A DNA stretch of 15,894 nt. It comes from a bacterium (lineage in GTDB: Bacteria > CLD3 > SB21). Shown here in pieces: positions 7,573 through 13,329 of the stretch; position 1 is the first letter of the stretch; the number at the start of each line of letters is the position of its first letter. The notes under the pieces are model-generated. The model did not search any database. It was not told the DNA's origin and worked only from the letters and a program-made list of their open reading frames with translations. A program made the translations under genes and the position numbers. The stretch lies in contig JABWCP010000043.1 in the NCBI GenBank assembly GCA_013360215.1, forward strand, positions 1-15,894, read 5' to 3'.

Positions 7573-8989
7573 ATTTTCTTGATTTACTGTCTGGGTCATC
7601 TTCTTTAATTACTTTATCATCAATGGCATCTCGAATAATGCGGGAAGCAATTGAATAGTTATGGTCTTCAATTTTGAATCTTTCTCTTAAGCTTTGATTG
7701 GTCATTTTCTCGTTTGATACATATTTCAAACAAGCGTGTTGATAGCAAGCTCTGATTTTTTCTTTTTTATCTAATTCATTCAAAGTTTTATAACAATACA
7801 TTGTAACACGAGTTCTATTCTCTGCAACTACCACATTGATGGCAGGCAGTTGATACAATTCATTGTAAAAAATAACCTTGTCTAATCCACTGCCTTTTTC
7901 TTCGCAAAAACCCATTCTTCGCATAAGGTCTGCTAATTTTTCATTGCGTGATAAGTAAGCATCAATAAATCGGTCGGGTGTAACCAAAGGCGTTCCAGGA
8001 TTAGATATTTCAATTCTGTCAGTAAAAATCTCAACCATTGGAAAACCTTTTTCGGTCAAATCCTGATGGATAAGAGCATTAGCAACTAATTCTCTGATGG
8101 CGATTTCAGGATACATTCGGGTTTCTTTTCTCAATGCTTTTCCTATTTCTTCATTTGCAGGCAATTGGCTGTTTATCCAATTTACTAAACCTTCAAAACC
8201 TAAAGCATAACCTTTGGCTCCAATTTGCTCCCGCTCTGTTTCAACTTTGTTTTTGACCTTGTAAACGATAACACGAACTGATTTTCGTTCCACGCTTTCA
8301 AAATCTTTTAACTGCTTAGCAAAAAGCAAAGCCCCTAATTTGGTAATTGCATAACCATTATTCTTTACTACTAAACCTTCATCCATAAACTTATCAATTA
8401 CGCCTTGCTGATTAGAAGGATACGGCAGTTTCAACAAGTCAAAATAAGCTTCAGTGCTTAGATACTTGGTGATATCCGATGCACTCAGATTGTCTTTTGC
8501 AATTTCTTTTTCAAATGGTATAGTATCCTTGTTCCAGATTTTAGCTTGTTTCTGTGGAAACTCATTCAACTTTCTGGTGATGCTGCTCACACGGATGTAT
8601 GCCTTATGCAGAAATTCAACGGGCTGGTTTTTAGTAGCAGGGATTACATAGATAGAGATGTGTCGGTTTGCGTCATAATCAAACTCATAAACTGCAAAAT
8701 CAATTCTTGGATTTAATCGGGTAAGCAACCAATGCTCTAAATCCTCATTTCCTTTTTTGGCGGTTTTAGCTTTGAAGGTTGTTCCTTTAATAATTTGAGT
8801 TTTGTCTTCTACACCGAAAATCAAATAACCAAATGGCTGATTGTGAATACAAGCACCGTTCGATAAAGCTGAAATACACTCTCCAATTTCTTCTGCTGAA
8901 TGAAAATTGAGTTTGAACTCCACCCATTCACTTTCGTGTGGCTGTTTTACAAGCTCGTTTAATAATTCTATCAATTGTTGTTCATTCAT
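7544..8989 (-). CDS. AlbA_2-domain, GHKL-type ATP-binding protein (COG2865-like) of the hsd operon
   Basis: The 481-residue protein has an N-terminal AlbA_2 (Schlafen-like) domain at ~1-140 with ESEWVEFKLNF (20-29) and FGYLIFGVED (53-62). A GHKL-type ATP-binding domain is seen in ELVANALIH (300-308, N-box), RIEISNPGTP (325-334) and EEKGSGLDKV (363-372). A winged-helix-like tail occupies ~425-480 and ends in SYIPFWA. This architecture is the COG2865 group, often annotated as transcriptional regulator or RecG-related helicase; no helicase motifs are present. Genes of this type are commonly linked to hsd loci, and AlbA_2 proteins of the Schlafen group may be nucleases or nucleic-acid binders. 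Its ATG overlaps the hsdS stop by 4 bases (ATGA), so it is an integral operon member. Role in restriction, regulation or a back-up defence is not known. Confidence 0.88.
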   Translation of the reverse strand: MNEQQLIELLNELVKQPHESEWVEFKLNFHSAEEIGECISALSNGACIHNQPFGYLIFGVEDKTQIIKGTTFKAKTAKKGNEDLEHWLLTRLNPRIDFAVYEFDYDANRHISIYVIPATKNQPVEFLHKAYIRVSSITRKLNEFPQKQAKIWNKDTIPFEKEIAKDNLSASDITKYLSTEAYFDLLKLPYPSNQQGVIDKFMDEGLVVKNNGYAITKLGALLFAKQLKDFESVERKSVRVIVYKVKNKVETEREQIGAKGYALGFEGLVNWINSQLPANEEIGKALRKETRMYPEIAIRELVANALIHQDLTEKGFPMVEIFTDRIEISNPGTPLVTPDRFIDAYLSRNEKLADLMRRMGFCEEKGSGLDKVIFYNELYQLPAINVVVAENRTRVTMYCYKTLNELDKKEKIRACYQHACLKYVSNEKMTNQSLRERFKIEDHNYSIASRIIRDAIDDKVIKEDDPDSKSRKYASYIPFWA

Positions 8990-10146
8990 ACCGCAACTGC
9001 TTTTTCAGTTTTTAGTTCGACAGGCTCACCACCACGCAATTCCCCCGCAAATGCCTTTTGCAAGATGGATTTTTTCAGTTCTTCCAAATCCTCTATTTTC
9101 TTTTGATACACCGCTTCCAACTTTTGCGTTTCGGCCCGCAGGGCATCTAATTGGCGGACGATAGTTTGTTGTTCTTCAATGGAAGGAATTGGAATTGGAA
9201 TTTTATTTAGCATTGCCTGATTTAATTTGGGCTGTGCCATTCCGCTTACATAATCATCTATTCTAATTGAGTTGATATAAACTTCAACAAATTTTTGAGT
9301 GACGGTATTTGGAAACTTCAAAACGTGTGTGTGATTATTTACCCAAGTTTTTCCTGAAATTGAAAAAGCAATCGGATAGGTTCTTGTTAAAAGGTTTGCA
9401 CCATCTTCTGAAACACAAAGTAAATCTTCATTAAAAAGGTAGTCGGCTACGTAATCAACGATTCCTGATGCACCATAATAAGGTATATCTCCGCTTTTCC
9501 TTTGGTTTTTGGTAATCGGAACCCTTTTACTGTCGAGATTTTCCGAAATCTGATTTAATGTTTTTGTTTCCCAATTTCCATTCTCAAACAACCCCTGCAA
9601 ATAACTTTCAAAAAGTTCTTTGGCGTTTTTGAGGTTTTTTATGGCGGCATTTCGACTTCGCTCAATGACCTCAAAGGCTTCATCTAATATGGAAACTATG
9701 CGTTGTTGTTCGGGGAGAGGGGGAAGAGGGATTGGAATTTTATTCAGCATTGCCTGATTTAATTTAGGTTGTGCCATTCCACTCACATAGTCATCAACTC
9801 TAATTGAGTTCAAATAAAGTTCAATAAATTTTTGTGTGTTGAAATTTTTAAAACGTAAGACGTGTGCGTGATTGTTTACCCAAGTTTTACCTGAAATTGA
9901 AAATGCAATTGGATATGTTCTTGCTAATAGATTTGCCCCATCTTCCGAGACACACAGTAAATCTTCATCAAAAATGTAATCAGAAACATAATCAACTATT
10001 CCAGAAGCTCCGTAATAAGGTATATCTCCTTTTGTTCTTTTGCTTTGAGTTATAGGTATTCGTTTACTATCTAAGTTTTCACAAACTTCCCCCAACTTCT
10101 TTATTTCCCAACCCTTCGGCAGGCTCAGTGTATCACCTTGCTTCAC
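8986..10146 (-). CDS. hsdS: Type I restriction-modification specificity subunit with two near-identical TRDs
   Basis: The 386-residue HsdS supplies sequence recognition for both methylation and restriction. Residues 23-151 (TRD1) and 202-330 (TRD2) align without gaps and share 105 of 129 residues, with a 179-residue period. Shared blocks include GDIPYYGASGIVDYV, LLCVSEDGANLL, SISGKTWVNNH and DDYVSGMAQPKLNQAMLNKI. The helical spacers are the central LKNAKELFESYLQGLF and the C-terminal KKIEDLEELKKSILQKAFAGEL. In type I enzymes each TRD reads one half-site, in opposite orientations, so like TRDs predict a palindromic split site. The start is a GTG at 10146 that overlaps the previous small ORF (GTGA), with GGAA upstream. 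Three REP-like cores fall within the gene at residues 7-11, ~160-167 and 373-377. It is somewhat shorter than common HsdS proteins but complete. Confidence 0.95.
   Translation of the reverse strand: MKQGDTLSLPKGWEIKKLGEVCENLDSKRIPITQSKRTKGDIPYYGASGIVDYVSDYIFDEDLLCVSEDGANLLARTYPIAFSISGKTWVNNHAHVLRFKNFNTQKFIELYLNSIRVDDYVSGMAQPKLNQAMLNKIPIPLPPLPEQQRIVSILDEAFEVIERSRNAAIKNLKNAKELFESYLQGLFENGNWETKTLNQISENLDSKRVPITKNQRKSGDIPYYGASGIVDYVADYLFNEDLLCVSEDGANLLTRTYPIAFSISGKTWVNNHTHVLKFPNTVTQKFVEVYINSIRIDDYVSGMAQPKLNQAMLNKIPIPIPSIEEQQTIVRQLDALRAETQKLEAVYQKKIEDLEELKKSILQKAFAGELRGGEPVELKTEKAVAV
9016..9028 (-). repeat. REP-like core in the 3' end of hsdS
   Basis: TTCGACAGGCTCA matches the element core exactly, but the flanks are not complementary. 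hsdS reads it in frame as GEPVE at residues 373-377, in the tail after the last coiled-coil. Confidence 0.55.
9157..10080 (-). repeat. Direct duplication of the TRD-coding segment in hsdS
   Basis: Segments 9694-10080 (TRD1) and 9157-9543 (TRD2) are direct repeats of 387 bp with a 537-bp period. Their DNA differs at many third positions while the proteins stay 81% identical. The duplication is therefore not recent, and the protein sequence has been kept by selection or conversion. Confidence 0.9.
9648..9667 (-). repeat. REP-like palindrome in the central spacer of hsdS
   Basis: The core TTCGACTTCGCTCA (9651-9664) lies between CAT and ATG arms. hsdS reads it as part of FEVIERSRNAA, right after TRD1. 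Confidence 0.6.
10115..10127 (-). repeat. REP-like core at the start of hsdS
   Basis: TTCGGCAGGCTCA has one mismatch to the core. It encodes LSLPK, the start of the LPKGWE motif that precedes TRD1, so it may be domesticated or a chance resemblance. Confidence 0.4.
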
Positions 10147-10274
10147 AACAGTTCCAAAATTGAGTAAGTAATATCGTTGCCTTCGAGTACCTCAGGCAAC
10201 GAGAGCCTCAGGCATCGGGCATTATCGGTGGTTGAGGTTCTCGAAACCACCGTATGTAAGTTCTGTTTATTCAT
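10143..10274 (-). CDS. 43-codon ORF between GIY-YIG gene and hsdS, containing a REPIN
   Basis: An ATG at 10272-10274 overlaps the GIY-YIG gene stop (ATGA). The frame stays open for 43 codons and ends in a TGA overlapping the hsdS GTG (GTGA). The product begins MNKQNLHTVVSRTSTTDN, continues through LSLPEVLEGN and ends NDITYSILELL. No family is recognised. Both REP palindromes at 10175-10252 fall inside it and encode VVSRTSTT and SLPEVLEGN, so the original gene was probably shorter, or these residues form a disordered insert. Coupling at both ends is the main evidence for translation. It may simply relay ribosomes to hsdS. Confidence 0.45.
   Translation of the reverse strand: MNKQNLHTVVSRTSTTDNARCLRLSLPEVLEGNDITYSILELL
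10175..10252. repeat. REPIN-like pair of inverted palindromes
   Basis: Two 27-nt hairpins, 10175-10201 and 10226-10252, lie 24 nt apart in opposite orientation. Each has an 8-bp outer arm (CGTTGCCT/AGGCAACG; CGGTGGTT/AACCACCG), a two-base TC or GA bulge, a GAG/CTC inner stem and a 3-nt loop. The core in one orientation is TTCGAGNACCTC. The outer arms differ between the two but each is self-complementary, as expected of elements that keep structure rather than sequence. No RAYT (Y1-type) transposase is in the window. Confidence 0.75.
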
Positions 10275-10561
10275 TTAATATCTCTATAGGCTTTTGACAA
10301 GTCGGGTAACTTCTCTGTTTGTGAATTAATCAATGCTTCTTTTTTTCTCCTGCTCCAGCCTTGTACTTGTTTCTCTCTGTAAAAGGCCTCGTCAATTCGT
10401 TGAAACTCTTCAAAATAAACCAACTTAACGGGTAGTCGTTTTTTGGTATGGTTTGCCCCTTCTCCTTCTTGGTGTTGTGCCAACCTTAACTCCAGATTAT
10501 TGGTACTTCCGGTGTAATAACTACCATCAGCACATTCCAAAATATACATCCATCCGTTCAT
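10271..10561 (-). CDS. GIY-YIG nuclease-family protein (UPF0213/YhbQ-like) within the hsd operon
   Basis: The 96-residue protein is a stand-alone GIY-YIG domain. It has WMYILECADGSYYTGST (4-20) carrying the paired Tyr motifs as MYI...YTG, then Arg26 and His30 in LRLAQHQ, VKLVYFEEF, and the Glu63 of YREKQVQGWSRRKKEALI, expected to hold the metal. The fold cleaves DNA by a one-metal mechanism. Small YhbQ-type members are common and their cellular role is poorly defined. Its ATG overlaps the hsdM stop by 4 bases and its stop overlaps the next small ORF by 4 bases, so it is made with the modification genes. Length is normal. Whether it aids restriction, acts on its own against phage DNA, or is a passenger cannot be told from sequence. 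Confidence 0.9.
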   Translation of the reverse strand: MNGWMYILECADGSYYTGSTNNLELRLAQHQEGEGANHTKKRLPVKLVYFEEFQRIDEAFYREKQVQGWSRRKKEALINSQTEKLPDLSKAYRDIK

Positions 10562-12036
10562 ATCAAATCTGCAATTCCTTTCAGTATTTCAGCACTTTCT
10601 TCGTCCAATGCTTTCATTTCTTCCAAAATCTCGTGTGGTGAGCGCAGTCGAACCACTTCCTTTTTATTCGGGTTTTTTACGCTCAAATCAAAAGTGTTTT
10701 GGTCAATGTCTTTCACATTTACCGTCCAAGAGTTTTCACTATCGGCAAAGTTTTTTTGTAGTTCCACAAACTCCGCCAAATCGTTTTCATTCAATGGATT
10801 TGTCTTTCCTAAATTGCGGTCGAGGCTCAACTGGTAAAACCAAACCTTTTGTGTGGCTTTGCCTTTTTCAAAAAACAACACTACGGTTTTTACGCCTGCA
10901 CCAGTAAAGGTGCCACCGGGCAAATCCAACACGGTATGCAGATTGCAATTTTCTAACAAGGTTTTGCGTATGGCAACGGTGGCATTATCGGTATTGCTCA
11001 AAAACGTGTTTTTAATAACCACACCTGCCTTGCCACCTGCTTTCAAAATTTTAATAAAGTGCTGCAAAAACAGCGAAGCGGTTTCGCCTGTTTTGATGGG
11101 GAAGTTTTGTTGCACTTCGGCACGTTCCTTTCCACCAAATGGCGGATTGGCAAGCACCACATCATAGCGGTCTTTTTCCTGTATGTCGGCAAGGTTTTCA
11201 GCAAGCGTGTTGGTGTGTATGATGTTGGGCGCTTCCACACCGTGCAAAATCATATTCATTATGCCAATGATATACGCCAATGATTTTTTCTCTTTGCCGT
11301 AAAAGGTGCGTTTTTGCAGTATCTCGGTTTCTTTGGTAGAAAGTCCCTGCCCTGAGCCTGTCGAAGGGGATTTGCTGTTTCGCAAGTAATCGAACGCTTC
11401 GCAAAGGAATCCTGCACTACCAACAGCACCGTCATAAATTTTGTTGCCAATTTTAGGGTCAACCACTTTTACAATGGTGGTAATGAGCGGTCGGGGGGTA
11501 TAGTATTCGCCACCGTTTCGCCCCGCATTGCCCATATTTTTGATTTTGTCTTCATACAAATGGCTCATTTCGTGCTTCTCTGCGTGGGTGCGGAAACGCA
11601 ACTCGTCAATGCGGTTAATCACTTCACGCAAATTGTAGCCGCTTTGTATGCGGTTTTTCAGTTCACTGAAAATCTCACCAATCTTGTATTCAATGGTGTC
11701 GGCACTTTCGGCACTCGTCTTAAACTTTTTCAGGTAAGGAAAGAGTTTGTTGTTTACAAAGTCGGTAAGATCGTCACCTGTCAGGGCTTTGTGGTAGTCC
11801 AGTTTTCCGTCTTTGCCTTTTGGCATTGCCCAAGCTGTCCATTGGTATTTTTTATCAATGATAGGCGTGTAGGTCTTGCCTGTAAGTTCAGCAGCTGTGG
11901 CTCGGTCTTTCTCCAAGTCGTCCAAATATTTAAGGAACAAAATCCAAGAGGTTTGCTCCACATAATCCAATTCACTGCCGCAACCTGCGTCTTTGTGAAG
12001 AATATCGTCTATATTTTTAAAGGTTTGTTCGAACAT
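10558..12036 (-). CDS. hsdM: Type I restriction-modification methyltransferase subunit (N6-adenine)
   Basis: The 492-residue HsdM transfers methyl groups from S-adenosylmethionine to adenine N6 at the site chosen by HsdS. Residues 1-~130 are the HsdM N-terminal helical domain (TFKNIDDILHKDAGCGSELD, YVEQTSWILFLKYLDD). The catalytic domain follows with GEYYTPRPL (176-184), motif I DGAVGSAGF (202-210; the usual DP is DG here) and motif IV NPPF (297-300). Residues 223-233 (SPSTGSGQGLS) are encoded by a REP-like palindrome inserted after motif I, in a loop where an insertion could be tolerated. A second palindrome encodes part of VVRLRSPHE near the C-terminus (~461-468). It is the first gene of the operon, starting with ATG at 12036 behind a possible -33/-7 promoter. 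Confidence 0.95.
   Translation of the reverse strand: MFEQTFKNIDDILHKDAGCGSELDYVEQTSWILFLKYLDDLEKDRATAAELTGKTYTPIIDKKYQWTAWAMPKGKDGKLDYHKALTGDDLTDFVNNKLFPYLKKFKTSAESADTIEYKIGEIFSELKNRIQSGYNLREVINRIDELRFRTHAEKHEMSHLYEDKIKNMGNAGRNGGEYYTPRPLITTIVKVVDPKIGNKIYDGAVGSAGFLCEAFDYLRNSKSPSTGSGQGLSTKETEILQKRTFYGKEKKSLAYIIGIMNMILHGVEAPNIIHTNTLAENLADIQEKDRYDVVLANPPFGGKERAEVQQNFPIKTGETASLFLQHFIKILKAGGKAGVVIKNTFLSNTDNATVAIRKTLLENCNLHTVLDLPGGTFTGAGVKTVVLFFEKGKATQKVWFYQLSLDRNLGKTNPLNENDLAEFVELQKNFADSENSWTVNVKDIDQNTFDLSVKNPNKKEVVRLRSPHEILEEMKALDEESAEILKGIADLI
10635..10656 (-). repeat. REP-like palindrome near the 3' end of hsdM
   Basis: GTGG/CCAC arms flank TGAGCGCAGTCGAA, the reverse complement of the 14-base core form. 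It is translated in frame as VVRLRSPH. Confidence 0.65.
11351..11369 (-). repeat. REP-like palindrome inside hsdM
   Basis: CCC/GGG arms flank TGAGCCTGTCGAA. It encodes most of the SPSTGSGQGLS peptide, which breaks the alignment expected for HsdM just after motif I and so looks like an in-frame insertion. Confidence 0.7.
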
Positions 12037-12062
12037 TATTTATCTCTGTTTTTATCAATTTG

Positions 12063-12095
12063 TAAAGTTATCATTCTTGTCTGTGCGTAGGCAAA
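12063..12095 (-). promoter_or_regulatory. Possible Bacteroidota-type promoter of the hsd operon
   Basis: On the minus strand TTTG (12092-12095) is followed after 21 bases by TAACTTTA (12063-12070), close to the -33 TTTG and -7 TAnnTTTG pattern, about 27 bases before the hsdM ATG. The match is by eye only. Confidence 0.35.
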
Positions 12096-12106
12096 AAAAT
12101 GGCTCT

Positions 12107-12184
12107 TTTGGTTTTTGCGAAGGGTCGGCTTGTGTGTCAGGCAAAACCAAATGTACCACTTTTGGGGAGGTACTGTTATAGGGC
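12107..12184 (-). repeat. Hairpin cluster ending in GTTATAGGGC, 3' side of a cassette-like unit
   Basis: TTTGGTTTTTGC (12107-12118) pairs with GCAAAACCAAA (12141-12151), leaving one bulged base. GTACC (12153-12157) pairs with GGTAC (12169-12173), and GTTATAGGGC (12175-12184) follows. The last box is the exact inverse of GCCCTATAAC at 12928-12937 on the far side of the frameshifted gene. The clustered palindromes downstream of a gene resemble an attC-type recombination site, but its outer partner box is missing toward hsdM. Confidence 0.5.
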
Positions 12185-12194
12185 GTTTTTCTTG

Positions 12195-12903
12195 TCATTT
12201 GTAATAATAATACCAATTGCTTTCGTAGTTTTTGTCAAAATTTTCTTTACTGTCCAAATAAACCTGAATGTCAGTTCTTTTGAAATAATTGAACTCGTCA
12301 AATGGTTTTACTAAGTCAAAGTATTTGTCTGCCCAATTCTTTTTAATTTCAGGCTTGTCATATTCTTTAACTTTCTCGTCTGTAAACAAAAAAAAAGTTG
12401 GAATAGTAAAACCGATAGATATTGTCCAAATATCTTTGTTATCAAACGACTTAATAAATTCTTCTGTCTTGTTTTGATTTATTTTATATGTCGCTTCTAG
12501 TTTTGCAATTGGCTCAAATGCACCATAAGCCACAAAAACATCGTCCGTTAAATAAATTCCGTTCTTTGTTATTTCCGAATATATTTGAAAAGGAACCGTT
12601 ATTTTTTGAAAGTCCTTGTAGCTTAATTATCTCAGTAAATTTTTCTCCAATTGCTTTTTGTTTCGATTTGTCAAAATATGAAATGTCGTGAGTCAAGAAT
12701 TTGTTTTTCTCTTTTTCATATTCAAAGCAAATTTGAATTCTTGGTGTTTTATTGTCCACTGTGTCGTAAATAATATTAATCGTTTTTACGTCAAACGTTT
12801 TGTCAATCCACTCCGCAAGAGGAGCAAACTCGGGCTTCATCCTTTCTGTCCCAAGGATTATTCGCTTTGTTTGAGTGTACTCTTTGTCAGAAGGTAATAT
12901 CAT
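12195..12903 (-). pseudogene. Frameshifted gene of unknown function
   Basis: Two minus-strand frames join into one protein. The first starts with ATG at 12903 (MILPSDKEYTQTKRIILGTE) and reads sensibly to SKNNGSF. The second is sensible from QIYSEITKNGIYLTDDVFVAYGAF to the stop at 12195. The switch lies at a run of four T on the minus strand (12588-12591); removing one T restores a single frame of 235 codons. Without repair, translation enters an unrelated tail ending GLWCI. The product looks soluble, Lys- and aromatic-rich, with no signal peptide and no family I recognise. It could be a decaying gene, a sequencing or assembly error, or a slippage switch. Inverted repeats GTTATAGGGC flank the gene on both sides. 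Confidence 0.75.
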
Positions 12904-13120
12904 TTTGTTGTTGTCGTCTTTTGAAATGCCCTATAACTAGTTTATAGCCCTGATTTTTTCATCCTTATCCAGTAAATATTAGATAGATAAAGATGGTTTT
13001 AGGGATTTCTATTATGTTATGTTAGAATGTGCGAGAAAAATTAATAAAGAAAAGATGCGCTTAATCTCTCAGGTACGAACGGCATTTATTTCCCTGTGCC
13101 GTCTTCCGCTGATACCGTAC

Positions 13121-13157
13121 GAAAAAATATATAGCCAATTTATGGAATTGGCTATAT
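13121..13157 (-). terminator. Terminator of the M13 peptidase gene (bidirectional)
   Basis: A perfect 12-bp stem, ATATAGCCAATT / AATTGGCTATAT (13129-13140 / 13146-13157), closes a 5-nt TATGG loop. On the minus strand it is followed by ATTTTTTC, about 170 bases after the peptidase stop. On the plus strand it is followed by TTATTTTTATTT, so it can work both ways. Confidence 0.65.
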
Positions 13158-13223
13158 TTATTTTTATTTGTGCTTATCGGGAAAACTCCTATACGTCATG
13201 GTGCGTGGGGGACCCGGTTTAGT

Positions 13224-13259
13224 ACCCTCCGTCTTCGACTTTGCTCAAGACGGAAGGGT
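13224..13259. repeat. REP-like hairpin downstream of the peptidase gene
   Basis: The core TTCGACTTTGCTCA sits inside CCGTC/GACGG arms, extended by ACCCT/AGGGT with one bulged A. It is the longest-armed copy of the element in the window and the only clearly intergenic one outside the hsd operon. Confidence 0.7.
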
Positions 13260-13329
13260 TCTCTTTCATCGGTGAGCCAACCCGATAAACACGTTTCCAT
13301 TTGATAAAAAAATTTAAAACACCGCTGAT

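Larger units (their letters stand above)
12904..13329. other. Gene-free stretch between the frameshifted gene and the peptidase gene
   Basis: This 426-base, AT-rich stretch holds four things: the box GCCCTATAAC (12928-12937), which continues into a CTATAA/TTATAG palindrome; an ACGGCA/TGCCGT inverted repeat around 13080-13102; the peptidase terminator (13121-13157); and a REP-like hairpin (13224-13259). Short frames in it lack ribosome-binding sites and protein-like composition. Confidence 0.6.

Noticed and set aside
11560-12090. Long plus-strand frame (176 codons) opposite hsdM
   Set aside because: It is the antisense shadow of a clearly conserved HsdM coding sequence.
13066-13075. CTCTCAGGTA, which resembles the conserved 3' part of glycine riboswitches
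   Set aside because: The partner motifs of that aptamer (such as CCGAAG and the paired helices) are absent, and no plus-strand gene follows closely. Likely chance.
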